Below are positions 8,632 to 16,700 of a stretch of 64,000 bases of DNA, one piece after another. The notes beneath the pieces were generated by a model. It was not told where the DNA came from. It saw only the letters and a list, made by a program, of their open reading frames with translations, and ran no database searches. This DNA comes from Rhodobacterales bacterium LSUCC0387 (GTDB lineage Bacteria > Pseudomonadota > Alphaproteobacteria > Rhodobacterales > Rhodobacteraceae). Made by a program: the position numbers and the translations under genes. The stretch lies in contig WVSR01000001.1 of the NCBI GenBank assembly GCA_015689775.1, positions 993,501 through 1,057,500 on the forward strand. Direction: 5' to 3'. Every line of letters begins with the position of its first letter. Within the stretch, counting starts at the first letter, position 1.

Positions 8632-9957
8632 ATGGCTTTGGATCGGTCGAACACACCCAATGATCTTTCGGCATTTTGGATGCCGTTCACCGCCAATCGG
8701 CAGTTCAAGAAAGCGCCTCGGATGCTAGTCTCAGCCGATGGTATGTTTTACAAAACCGCGGATGGGCGCGATGTTTTGGATGGCACGGCGGGGTTGTGGT
8801 GCTGTAATGCAGGGCATAATCGCCCTAAAATTGTCGAAGCCATCCGCAAACAGGCAGGGGAATTGGATTATGCGCCTGCCTTCCAGATGGGGCACCCCGT
8901 GGCGTTTGAATTGGCGTCTCGCCTGCGTGACATGGCACCTGCGCCGTTTGAGCATGTGTTCTTCACGAATTCAGGCTCTGAGTCGGTCGAAACTGCGTTG
9001 AAAATTGCACTGGCCTATCAGCGGGCCATCGGCCAAGGCAGCCGCACCCGCCTGATTGGACGCGAGCGCGGCTATCACGGTGTAAATTTCGGTGGGATTT
9101 CCGTGGGAGGCATCGTCAATAACCGCAAATTCTTTGGCAGTTTGCTAACAGGTGTGGATCACCTGCCGCATACGCATTTGGCTGAAAACGCTTATAGCAA
9201 AGGTCAGCCTGAGCATGGCGCGCATCTTGCCGATGACCTAGAGCGGATCGTGGCGCTGCATGGGCCTGAAACCATTGCCGCCGTGATTGTCGAGCCTATG
9301 GCGGGCTCAACGGGTGTCCTTTTGCCGCCCAAAGGATATCTTGAGCGCCTGCGCGATATTACCCGAAAACATGGTATTTTGCTGATTTTTGACGAGGTGA
9401 TCACTGGGTTTGGTCGTCTGGGCTCGTCCTTTGCTGCGGAACATTTCGGGGTCATGCCTGATCTGATCACTTGTGCTAAAGGCTTGACCAATGGCGTGAT
9501 CCCCATGGGGGCGGTTCTGGCCACAAAAGAAATCCACGATGCCTTTATGCAAGGCCCAGAACATATGATCGAGCTCTTCCACGGCTATACCTATTCAGGC
9601 AGCCCGATTGCCTCTGCCGCAGGGATTGCCACGCTCGAGACCTATAAAGAAGAAGGCCTTTTTGAGCGCGCAGCCGAGCTTGCCCCTTATTGGCAAGAGG
9701 CGCTGCATAGTCTCAAGGGCCTGCCGCATGTCAAAGACATCCGTAACATGGGTTTGATTGGTGCGGTCGAGCTAGAGCCGATTGCAGGCGAGCCAGCCAA
9801 GCGCGCCTTTGCAGCCTTCCTTGACGCCTATGAAAAAGGTATCTTGATCCGCACAACGGGTGACATTATCGCCATGTCCCCGCCCTTGATCATCGAGAAA
9901 TTGCATATTGATCAATTGATCGGAACATTGGCAGATGTGTTGAAAAAGCTGCACTGA
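8632..9957 (+). CDS. Class III omega-amino acid:pyruvate transaminase
   Basis: A 441-residue PLP aminotransferase. The PLP lysine is K283 in the ITCAKGLTNGVIPMGAV motif, and D254 in LLIFDEVITGFGRLG binds the cofactor nitrogen. The N-terminal NDLSAFWMPFTANRQFK and LWCCNAGHNRP segments are typical of the beta-alanine/omega-amino acid:pyruvate transaminase group, which moves an amino group from a terminal amine to pyruvate. ATG 8632 is preceded by GGGAGA. It stands alone, so the substrate cannot be read from context; beta-alanine, taurine and polyamine-derived amines are all possible. Confidence 0.88.
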   Translation: MALDRSNTPNDLSAFWMPFTANRQFKKAPRMLVSADGMFYKTADGRDVLDGTAGLWCCNAGHNRPKIVEAIRKQAGELDYAPAFQMGHPVAFELASRLRDMAPAPFEHVFFTNSGSESVETALKIALAYQRAIGQGSRTRLIGRERGYHGVNFGGISVGGIVNNRKFFGSLLTGVDHLPHTHLAENAYSKGQPEHGAHLADDLERIVALHGPETIAAVIVEPMAGSTGVLLPPKGYLERLRDITRKHGILLIFDEVITGFGRLGSSFAAEHFGVMPDLITCAKGLTNGVIPMGAVLATKEIHDAFMQGPEHMIELFHGYTYSGSPIASAAGIATLETYKEEGLFERAAELAPYWQEALHSLKGLPHVKDIRNMGLIGAVELEPIAGEPAKRAFAAFLDAYEKGILIRTTGDIIAMSPPLIIEKLHIDQLIGTLADVLKKLH

Positions 9958-10037
9958 TCTGATTTGGCCATCAGTGGGGTGCGGCGGTGTGTATGTCCAA
10001 ATAAAAACCAAATGCGCCATAGGGGACCTCTGTCGTG

Positions 10038-10316
10038 ATGATACTGAACTTTACCGCATCAAATCTGCGACTTGCCGCAGGGGCCGTGGCGATGGCCGCG
10101 TTTTTGACGGGCTGCGTCACAAGTCTGCCTGTGGATGACGAGGGCTATCTGGTTGAATTACCAGAGGATTTGGTCAAGTTGGCGGCGGAAGGACAAGATA
10201 TTGGCCGCGTGCGCCTAATGGAAGATAACTGTTACTGGTATCTCTATAATGGCATGGTCGAAACCACTTTGCTGCCGATCCTGACCGAAGAGGGGCGCAT
10301 GATCTGCAACCAGTAG
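10038..10316 (+). CDS. Small putative lipoprotein
   Basis: A 92-residue protein with an N-terminal signal sequence and a lipobox at about residues 22-26 (FLTGC), so it is probably lipidated and periplasm-facing. The mature part is acidic, with two Cys (NCYWYLYNGMVET and ICNQ at the end) that could form a disulfide. I do not recognise a family. The start is ATG 10038; GTG 10035 immediately before is an alternative. It lies between the transaminase and the XRE regulator with short gaps, but nothing indicates a shared role. Confidence 0.7.
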   Translation: MILNFTASNLRLAAGAVAMAAFLTGCVTSLPVDDEGYLVELPEDLVKLAAEGQDIGRVRLMEDNCYWYLYNGMVETTLLPILTEEGRMICNQ

Positions 10317-10381
10317 GAGCAGGCGATATGCAGCCAGTAAATTCTTTTACAAGGTGGCCTAACTTGCGTTAAGCAGGTATC

Positions 10382-11737
10382 ATGAACCGCGCTGACCTGC
10401 CCTCTACCACAAGAAACGCCGCGCTGCCTTCAAGCAGCGCGCTAACGGGCAGTCGTATCCGCCAACGCCGCAGTGCATTGGGGATGCGGCAGGCTGATCT
10501 GGCCAAGGCGGTCGAGATTTCGCCCAGTTATCTTAATTTGATTGAGCATGGCCGACGTCGTATTGGCGGTAAATTACTGGTCGATATTGCCCGTGCCCTA
10601 TCGGTAGAGCCGACCTCCCTGTCATCAGGCGCGGATGCAACAGTTTTTGACGCGCTGCACAAGGCCGCAACAGATTTGCGCCCAAACCTTTCGGCCGAGC
10701 CAGAATTGGATCGCATTGATGAATTGTCTGGCCGCTTTCCCGGATGGTCGGGGGTTTTGACCCTACAGCAGAAAAGGATCACCGCGCTTGAGGCGATGAT
10801 TGATAGTTTGCAGGATCGTTTGGCCAATGATCCCGTTCTGGCTGAAGCCATGCATGAGATCCTCTCAAGCGTTGCTGCAATCCGTTCAACCGCTGACATT
10901 TTGGTGCGTGAGCCCGATCTCGAAACACAATGGCGCGCCCGCTTTCATCGCAACCTAAACGAGGAGGCAGAACGCCTATCGTTGCGGGCCACGCAAATGC
11001 TCAGCCATTTCGAGCAACAAGGCGACACAAATGATGGCGCAAGCTCAACAGCGCAAGAAACAGTTGAGGCCATGTTTGACGCGGCAGGGCATCATTTTGC
11101 GGCGATTGAGGCGCATGGGGTGAACGCGATAGACGCGGTGATTGCGCGCGCCGCTGGGATGGAGGATCGCACAGCGCGGGATTTGGCGCGTGCTATGTTG
11201 CAGGCCTATGCGCAAGATGCTGCGCGATTGCCCTTGGCGCAGTTTCGATCAGCGGCCAAATCCGCGGGCTATAACCCGTCTCAATTGGTGCATCTGGGGC
11301 AGGGGGATGTCGCCTTGATCTTGCGCCGCTTGGCAACGCTGCCGCCTGACCCCGATATGCCCGAATTGGGGCTTGCGATTTGCGATGCTTCGGGCGCGCT
11401 CATGTTCCGAAAACGCATTGCGGGGTTTTCGATCCCGCGCTTCGGGGCGGGCTGCCCCGTATGGCCGTTATATACCGCGCTGTCGCGCCCGATGATGCCA
11501 ACGGATGGGGTTTTGGAATTGCCCAATGGTTTGGCCTATCATGCATGGGCGGTGGCACAACCACGCGGCAGTGCGGGGTTTGCAGCCACGCCAATTTTGA
11601 ATGCAACGATGCTTCTGCGCCCTTTGCATGACGCCAAGAATGTCCTGCCGCAAAACGCCCTTCCCATTGGGTCTGGCTGTCATGTTTGCCCGCGTGACGC
11701 CTGCGCCGCGCGCCGCGTGCCCTCTGTTCTGGCATAG
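10382..11737 (+). CDS. XRE-family transcriptional regulator with a histidine-kinase-like helical segment and C-terminal DUF2083-like region
   Basis: A 451-residue cytoplasmic regulator. Residues 22-78 form a clear XRE helix-turn-helix (RIRQRRSALGMRQADLAKAVEIS, then YLNLIEHGRRR). Residues 151-210 resemble a histidine-kinase dimerisation (HisKA) helix pair: H158 sits in MHEILSSVAAIRSTADIL, followed by NLNEEAERLSLRATQML. The C-terminal half resembles the DUF2083 region of ScfR/RamB-type regulators and ends in a Cys motif (CHVCPRDAC). The IrrE-like metallopeptidase domain usual in that family is not seen. It lies just upstream of a response regulator and a histidine kinase on the same strand. The HTH call is secure; the middle domain is my reading. 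Confidence 0.85.
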   Translation: MNRADLPSTTRNAALPSSSALTGSRIRQRRSALGMRQADLAKAVEISPSYLNLIEHGRRRIGGKLLVDIARALSVEPTSLSSGADATVFDALHKAATDLRPNLSAEPELDRIDELSGRFPGWSGVLTLQQKRITALEAMIDSLQDRLANDPVLAEAMHEILSSVAAIRSTADILVREPDLETQWRARFHRNLNEEAERLSLRATQMLSHFEQQGDTNDGASSTAQETVEAMFDAAGHHFAAIEAHGVNAIDAVIARAAGMEDRTARDLARAMLQAYAQDAARLPLAQFRSAAKSAGYNPSQLVHLGQGDVALILRRLATLPPDPDMPELGLAICDASGALMFRKRIAGFSIPRFGAGCPVWPLYTALSRPMMPTDGVLELPNGLAYHAWAVAQPRGSAGFAATPILNATMLLRPLHDAKNVLPQNALPIGSGCHVCPRDACAARRVPSVLA

Positions 11738-11849
11738 GGCCTTATGCAGAAAGATTGACAAAAGCAGTGTCGCGGGGATTCCATGAGCAGAGCAGCGTTG
11801 GACAGAAGGCGCAAAGGCCAAGCTCATATCTGCTTTGGGGAGGGACATC

Positions 11850-12254
11850 ATGGCAAACCGCATTTTGCTGGTTGAGGATGAGGCCAATATTCTTGAGGCC
11901 ATCACGTTCATTCTCGCGCGTGCTGGAATGGAGGTGCGCAGCCACGGAAATGGGGCTACCGCCGTGGATGAGATCAAACGCTATGGCCCTGATCTGATCG
12001 TGTTGGATGTCATGCTGCCAGGTCGATCGGGCTTGGACATTCTGCGTGATATGCGCTCTGACCCCAGCACGGAGGCATTGCCCGTGGTTATGCTGACCGC
12101 CAAGGGCCAAGCCAAGGATCGCGAGACGGCACTGGGGTTGGGAGCGGATGCCTATTTGACCAAACCCTTTTCCAATTCCGAGATGTTGCAGCTTTTGAAC
12201 CAGATTTTGGCCAAGCGCGGGGCAAAATCAGCCGTGCAAAAAGGATCGGCTTAA
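11850..12254 (+). CDS. Single-domain response regulator (CheY-like)
   Basis: A 134-residue receiver domain without an output domain. D53 in LIVLDVMLPG is the phospho-acceptor, D10 and E11 form the acidic pocket, and the conserved Thr (MLTAKG) and Lys (YLTKPFS) are present. ATG 11850 follows GGGGAGGG. The next gene's ATG begins directly after the stop, and the kinase follows that, so the three form one operon. The receiver is probably phosphorylated by that kinase. With no DNA-binding domain its output must go through a partner, and the HisKA-bearing XRE regulator upstream is an obvious candidate (inference). Confidence 0.93.
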   Translation: MANRILLVEDEANILEAITFILARAGMEVRSHGNGATAVDEIKRYGPDLIVLDVMLPGRSGLDILRDMRSDPSTEALPVVMLTAKGQAKDRETALGLGADAYLTKPFSNSEMLQLLNQILAKRGAKSAVQKGSA

Positions 12255-12590
12255 ATGAGCCCCCCACGTGACACCTCCCACGTGGCGCCCCCTGCGCGTA
12301 GGCATTTGTTTCTTGAACGCGAAAGCTATCGCAAGAATCGCCTGCGCGATGCGGCTGCCTTGATGCCTGTCTTTGGAGGGTTGTTGTTGTTTGGCCCCGC
12401 CTTCATCCTCACCCCACGCGAGCAATTGACAGGGGGGATCTCATTCTGGCTTGTCTATTTTTTTGCGGTTTGGACAATATTGATTGTGATCACCTATATT
12501 CTGTCGCGCGCGCTGCGCCAGATTGAGCGCGAAGATGCTCCCGCAGACATCCCAGACCCTGCGCCTGATCCAGTATCGGGGGACGAGTGA
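12255..12590 (+). CDS. Small two-helix membrane protein of a sensor operon
   Basis: A 111-residue protein with a basic cytoplasmic N-terminus and two membrane helices (about 34-52 and 63-84), then an acidic, Pro-rich tail. The layout resembles the small DUF485/DUF4212-type proteins that accompany sodium:solute symporters. This fits its position immediately before a symporter-kinase fusion, but I cannot confirm the family. Its ATG directly abuts the response regulator stop, and its stop overlaps the kinase start (TGATG). Confidence 0.7.
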   Translation: MSPPRDTSHVAPPARRHLFLERESYRKNRLRDAAALMPVFGGLLLFGPAFILTPREQLTGGISFWLVYFFAVWTILIVITYILSRALRQIEREDAPADIPDPAPDPVSGDE

Positions 12591-15274
12591 TGCTGTCCTT
12601 TGACGGGTTGGTCGCGGTTGCGGTTCTTTATGTGGCGGGACTTTTTGGTGCGGCGTTTTGGGCTGAGAAATGCGCAGCCGAGGGCAAGGCGCGTTGGCTG
12701 CAATCCCCTGTGACTTACACGCTCTCTTTATCGATCTACACCACCGCTTGGACATTTTATGGTGCGGTCGGGTCTGCCGCTCGATCAGGGCTTGAGTTTA
12801 TCACGATCTATCTTGGCCCGACTTTGGTCTTCATCGGATGGTTTTGGATCTTGCGAAAATTGGTGCGCATAGGCCGCACTCAAAGGATCACATCTATCGC
12901 TGATATGATCTCGTCTCGATACGGAAAATCGGGGGGATTGGCTGCGATTGTGACAATCCTAATGGTGATCGGGGCCACACCCTATATCGCCTTGCAGATG
13001 CAATCGGTAACGCTGTCCTTCTCTGCGTTTATAACGCCAAATTCAGGGCGGGAGATGGATACAGGCCTGATGGCCATATGGGTTGCGGGGGGGCTTGCGC
13101 TCTTTACCATTGTGTTTGGCACGCGCTCTTTGGATGTGAATGAGCGCCACCCGGGTCTCGTTTCGGCAATTGCACTTGAGGCGATCGTTAAGCTGTTCGC
13201 ACTCATCGCCGTAGGTGTGTTCGTGGTCTGGGGTGTGGCTTCCGGCCCGATGGATATGTTGGCGCGGATAGATGCAAGCCCGCTTGCCTCAATCTCGTCC
13301 AATGGAGCGCGTTGGGTCGGTTTAACGCTCTTATCTGGGGCAGCGATCCTATGCCTGCCGCGGATGTTTCAGGTGTTGGTCGTGGAAAACTCTGACGAGC
13401 GGCATCTGGCAACAGCGGCTTGGGCCTTCCCGTTTTACATGCTCCTGATATCGATTTTCGTGGTACCAATTGCCGTGGTTGGTTTGGAAGAAATGCCGCA
13501 AAGCGCGAACCCTGATTTATTCGTGCTGACCGTACCTTTGTCACAAGGGCGCGAATTCCTTGCCCTGCTTGCATTTTTGGGCGGGTTCTCTGCCGCCACA
13601 TCAATGGTGATTGTGGCGGCTTTGGCCTTGGCCACTATGTTGTCGAACCATATTATAATGCCTGTCTGGCTGCGCGCCACGCGCCATGATGATCCAATGT
13701 CTGGCGATATGCGCCGCGTGGCCCTTATAGCGCGGCGGTTTTCAATCCTAGGGATTATGGCGCTTGGCCTTGCCTATTACCGCCTTTCTGGCGGAACCGA
13801 GGCTTTGGCCGCGATGGGATTGATCGCCTTTTTGGGCGTGGCGCAGGTTCTGCCTGCGTTCGCAGGGGGCATATTCTGGCGCGGGGCCACGCGGCTTGGC
13901 GCAGGGGCGGGCATTTTGACGGGCTTTGCCGTTTGGGCGTGGCTGCTGTTGCTGCCAAACGCCTTTGCAGGTGAGTTGCTGCATGATGTGTTGACCTTAG
14001 GGCCAATGGGGGTGCAATGGCTGCGCCCGAATAATTTTCTTGGCATGGCTGGAACAGACCCGCTGTTGACAGCGATGGTGCTGTCTTTGGGGCTTAACAC
14101 AGTTGTGTTTATCGTGGTCTCTCTGGCGAGCTTCCCTTCGCCGCTAGAGCGCTTGCAGGGAGCGCAATTCGTCAAAGTCTTTGACTATACCCATGCCCCA
14201 TCAGGTTGGCAGGCGGCGCAGGGCACCGCTGATGATCTTTTGATCATGGCGCGGCGTATTTTGGGGGCAGGGCGCGCTGCACGTCTCTTTGGGCAGGCGG
14301 CCCGCGCGCAGGGACGGGATAGTGAATTGCCCGATCCAACCCCCGATTTTCTGGAGCGCCTTGAACGGGAACTAGCGGGGTCGGTTGGTGCCGCAACGGC
14401 CCATGCAATGGTCGGGCAAATTGCAGGCGGCGCAGGGGTTTCGGTGCAAGACCTTCTGGCCGTGGCAGATGAGACGGCGCAGATCATGGAATATTCATCT
14501 AAACTTGAGGCGCAATCGGTGGAATTGGCCCGCACCGCGGCGCGCTTGCGCGAGGTGAACCAAAAGCTGACGGAACTGTCTGTGCAAAAAGATGCGTTCT
14601 TATCGCAGATCAGCCATGAATTGCGCACACCTATGACCTCTATTCGCGCGTTTTCTGAAATTCTGATGCAATCTGATGGTCTGGATGAAGCGGCGCGCGC
14701 GCGGTTCTCGAAGATCATCCATGATGAAAGCCGCCGTCTGACAAGGCTTTTGGATGATCTGTTGGATTTATCCGTTCTCGAGAACGGCCATGTGTCTCTG
14801 AACCCCAGTGAGGTGCATCTCGCGCGGGTCTTAGAACGTGCTTTAAATGCAACCGCCGCCCTTGAGGAAAGCCATCGCCTTGAGATCATTTACAACGGGA
14901 CGGAGGAGGCGGGCCTTCGTTTAAACACGGATGCAGATCGTTTGGCGCAGGTCTTTATCAATTTGATTTCCAACGCCCAAAAATATTGCGAGGCTGAGGC
15001 ACCAAGCCTCACCATCACCCTGCGTGAGAGGGCGCGACATCTTGAGGTAGAATTTGCGGATAATGGCGCAGGCATCCCTGAACGCCAGAGAAGTTTGATT
15101 TTCGAGAAATTCGTGCGCCTTGATGGCACTCGCCCTGCCCAAGGGGCGGGGCTGGGTCTGGCCATCAGCCGCGAGATCATGCAGCGCCTTGGAGGGGGGC
15201 TGCATTATGTGCCCTCTCAAGGCGGAGCCGTGTTTTTGGTTCGCCTTCCCAAAGCTGAGGCACGCGCGGCTTAA
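12590..15274 (+). CDS. Hybrid sensor: sodium:solute symporter domain fused to histidine kinase (CbrA-like)
   Basis: An 894-residue inner-membrane sensor. Residues 1 to about 520 hold 12-13 membrane helices of the sodium:solute symporter (SSF) family. A linker and coiled coil (about 630-665) lead to HisKA with H676 in SQISHELRTPMTSIRAFSEIL, and an HATPase_c domain with N-box VFINLISNAQKY, G1 DNGAGIPE and G2 GAGLGLAISREI. Proteins of this layout, such as CbrA, sense carbon or nitrogen status. The start is ATG 12590, overlapping the previous stop; GTG 12587 is an alternative. The cognate regulator is probably the receiver at 11850. There is no receiver domain within the kinase itself. Confidence 0.93.
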   Translation: MLSFDGLVAVAVLYVAGLFGAAFWAEKCAAEGKARWLQSPVTYTLSLSIYTTAWTFYGAVGSAARSGLEFITIYLGPTLVFIGWFWILRKLVRIGRTQRITSIADMISSRYGKSGGLAAIVTILMVIGATPYIALQMQSVTLSFSAFITPNSGREMDTGLMAIWVAGGLALFTIVFGTRSLDVNERHPGLVSAIALEAIVKLFALIAVGVFVVWGVASGPMDMLARIDASPLASISSNGARWVGLTLLSGAAILCLPRMFQVLVVENSDERHLATAAWAFPFYMLLISIFVVPIAVVGLEEMPQSANPDLFVLTVPLSQGREFLALLAFLGGFSAATSMVIVAALALATMLSNHIIMPVWLRATRHDDPMSGDMRRVALIARRFSILGIMALGLAYYRLSGGTEALAAMGLIAFLGVAQVLPAFAGGIFWRGATRLGAGAGILTGFAVWAWLLLLPNAFAGELLHDVLTLGPMGVQWLRPNNFLGMAGTDPLLTAMVLSLGLNTVVFIVVSLASFPSPLERLQGAQFVKVFDYTHAPSGWQAAQGTADDLLIMARRILGAGRAARLFGQAARAQGRDSELPDPTPDFLERLERELAGSVGAATAHAMVGQIAGGAGVSVQDLLAVADETAQIMEYSSKLEAQSVELARTAARLREVNQKLTELSVQKDAFLSQISHELRTPMTSIRAFSEILMQSDGLDEAARARFSKIIHDESRRLTRLLDDLLDLSVLENGHVSLNPSEVHLARVLERALNATAALEESHRLEIIYNGTEEAGLRLNTDADRLAQVFINLISNAQKYCEAEAPSLTITLRERARHLEVEFADNGAGIPERQRSLIFEKFVRLDGTRPAQGAGLGLAISREIMQRLGGGLHYVPSQGGAVFLVRLPKAEARAA

Positions 15275-15611
15275 ACTTTGTTCAACCTTTTGGCTCCTAA
15301 AGGCCGATGAATTTCGGGGCAGCAAGCGCGTAGTATGACAGAAGGCATTTTAAAAAGCCGATCAGACCATATGCGGATCCTGTCAAAATGGTAGGCCGTG
15401 ATCTGCCGCGACAGGCCAGTGCCACGACCCCGCCCGATCTGCGCCGCTCGTGATGGAAGCAGTGCCTTTACCGCCGGGCGCATAGTCTTTTGGATAAGCT
15501 ATGCGACTGGCGCATGGCGGGATGATCAAATCGGCATTGGTAAGTCATCTATACTGTCCCATATGCTGCATAGCAGAAAGGCTCATGTGATAGCCATATA
15601 GGAGAAATGAA
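15275..15611. other. Intergenic region after the sensor kinase
   Basis: About 340 bases with no convincing gene. Shortly after the kinase stop there is a weak hairpin (CCTTT/AAAGG, near 15288-15305) lacking a T-run. The right half should contain the promoter of the 57-residue protein gene, which has a clear ribosome site, AGGAG. I could not choose a promoter by eye. Confidence 0.4.
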
Positions 15612-15785
15612 ATGACAACTGCTGCTGTTTATTCTGTCGCTAATGTTCGCCGTGTAGAGCTTGAAGCCCGCCGTTTGCGCGCCGAAGCGATGAAAGAAAT
15701 CTTTGGCGCGATCTTCAACGTACTCGGTACCCCCTTCCGCGCTGTCGCAAAATTGGGCGGCAAACAACCGGCGCATTTGGCCTAA
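15612..15785 (+). CDS. Small basic protein of 57 residues, function unknown
   Basis: A short frame with strong coding signs: AGGAG nine bases before ATG 15612, typical codon use for the window, and a perfect terminator 55 bases past the stop. The product has a helical, charged N-terminal half (RRVELEARRLRAEAMKEIF) and an amphipathic middle (GAIFNVLGTPFRAVAKLGG). It resembles the many short amphipathic proteins of Rhodobacterales, but I cannot place it in a named family with confidence. It is probably a monocistronic, well-expressed gene. Confidence 0.7.
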   Translation: MTTAAVYSVANVRRVELEARRLRAEAMKEIFGAIFNVLGTPFRAVAKLGGKQPAHLA

Positions 15786-15840
15786 TTCTAAGGTCCTCGC
15801 CCCGCTGCCATCATGCGCGCAGGGGTTCGACATCAAGGAT

Positions 15841-15870
15841 AGCCTCGGAAATGTGCCGAGGCTTTCTTAT
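15841..15870 (+). terminator. Intrinsic terminator of the 57-residue protein gene
   Basis: A perfect 8-bp stem AGCCTCGG/CCGAGGCT (15841-15848/15856-15863) with a 7-base loop, followed by TTCTTATTT. Confidence 0.85.
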
Positions 15871-15980
15871 TTCCGCCTCATTTATGGGTCATTGGTGCTG
15901 AAAACAAGCACAATTCTTGAGCCGCATCTGCGCCCATCGTGGCCACTGCGACAGAAAATAAGCCCAGAATGGAGGAAGAT

Positions 15981-16653
15981 ATGTCACGGAGGAAAACCGC
16001 AATAGGCCGTGTTGTCGTGGAACTATCCGCTTCGGCCTATGTGTCTAACGGGACCGGGACCTGCGAAGCGACCAACCTTTGACACATCCACATTTTTCGA
16101 TGTTGCTGGGAATGTGTCAAACCCATCGGCACAGACCCAACCCACCCTTGCGGCGTTGATGCTTGAGTGGGGCTGGCTCATTACGGATGTGCGCGTGAAT
16201 ATGCAGTGCAGCCTCAGCACCTCTGAATCAAATACCATGAGACCCAAAGTCGATTTTGTGTGGCAGGACGAGCTCCATGGGGATTGCCACGCCCAAGTGC
16301 GTGGCATTCTAGAGCGGCCGATGCGCGGCCTTCTGCCTGCCTTTTAGGGCAGTCGTGATGTGATTTTGCAAATCAATGTGCAGGTCTTTCATGCCCAGAC
16401 ACCCTTGGTGCGCAGCACCTTTGGCGTTGAGCATGCGATTGAATTCACCTTTTTGCTTTATGACGTGACAACGGGCGCCTTAGTCTATGGCCCCGCATCG
16501 CGTGACCTGACCTTCGCTGCTTATGGCGGACGGCGCGCCGTAGAAGCCGAAGCCATGGGTTTGACCCATCGTGCGCGCATCGAGGCTTGGGTGCATAATT
16601 TGATGATTTCCGAATTCCGACTGCCTGTGGCCCCATCGGGCGTCACATTCTGA
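15981..16653 (+). pseudogene. Decayed DUF6778-like lipoprotein gene (frameshift and internal stop)
   Basis: ATG 15981 follows a good ribosome site (GGAGGA) and opens a signal-like peptide (MSRRKTAIGRVVVELSASAY) that hits TGA after 33 codons. A second frame, open from about 16009, carries the rest: DVRVNMQCSLSTSESNTM, VDFVWQDELHGDCHAQV, then TAG at 16345. The same frame continues as VILQINVQVFHAQTPL and GVEHAIEFTFLLYDVTTGALVYGP to 16653. The combined pattern matches what I recall of DUF6778 proteins of Rhodobacterales. A frameshift near 16060-16085 and one nonsense codon are therefore needed to explain it. Assembly errors are an alternative cause. Confidence 0.6.
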
Positions 16654-16700
16654 TCCCGCTCCCTCTTTCAGGGTACGACTTTCTGAGCTAAAGGCAGGTC

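Noticed and set aside
14185-14889. Long minus-strand frame inside the kinase gene
   Set aside because: Arg/Ser/Ala-rich antisense shadow of the HisKA/HATPase coding region.
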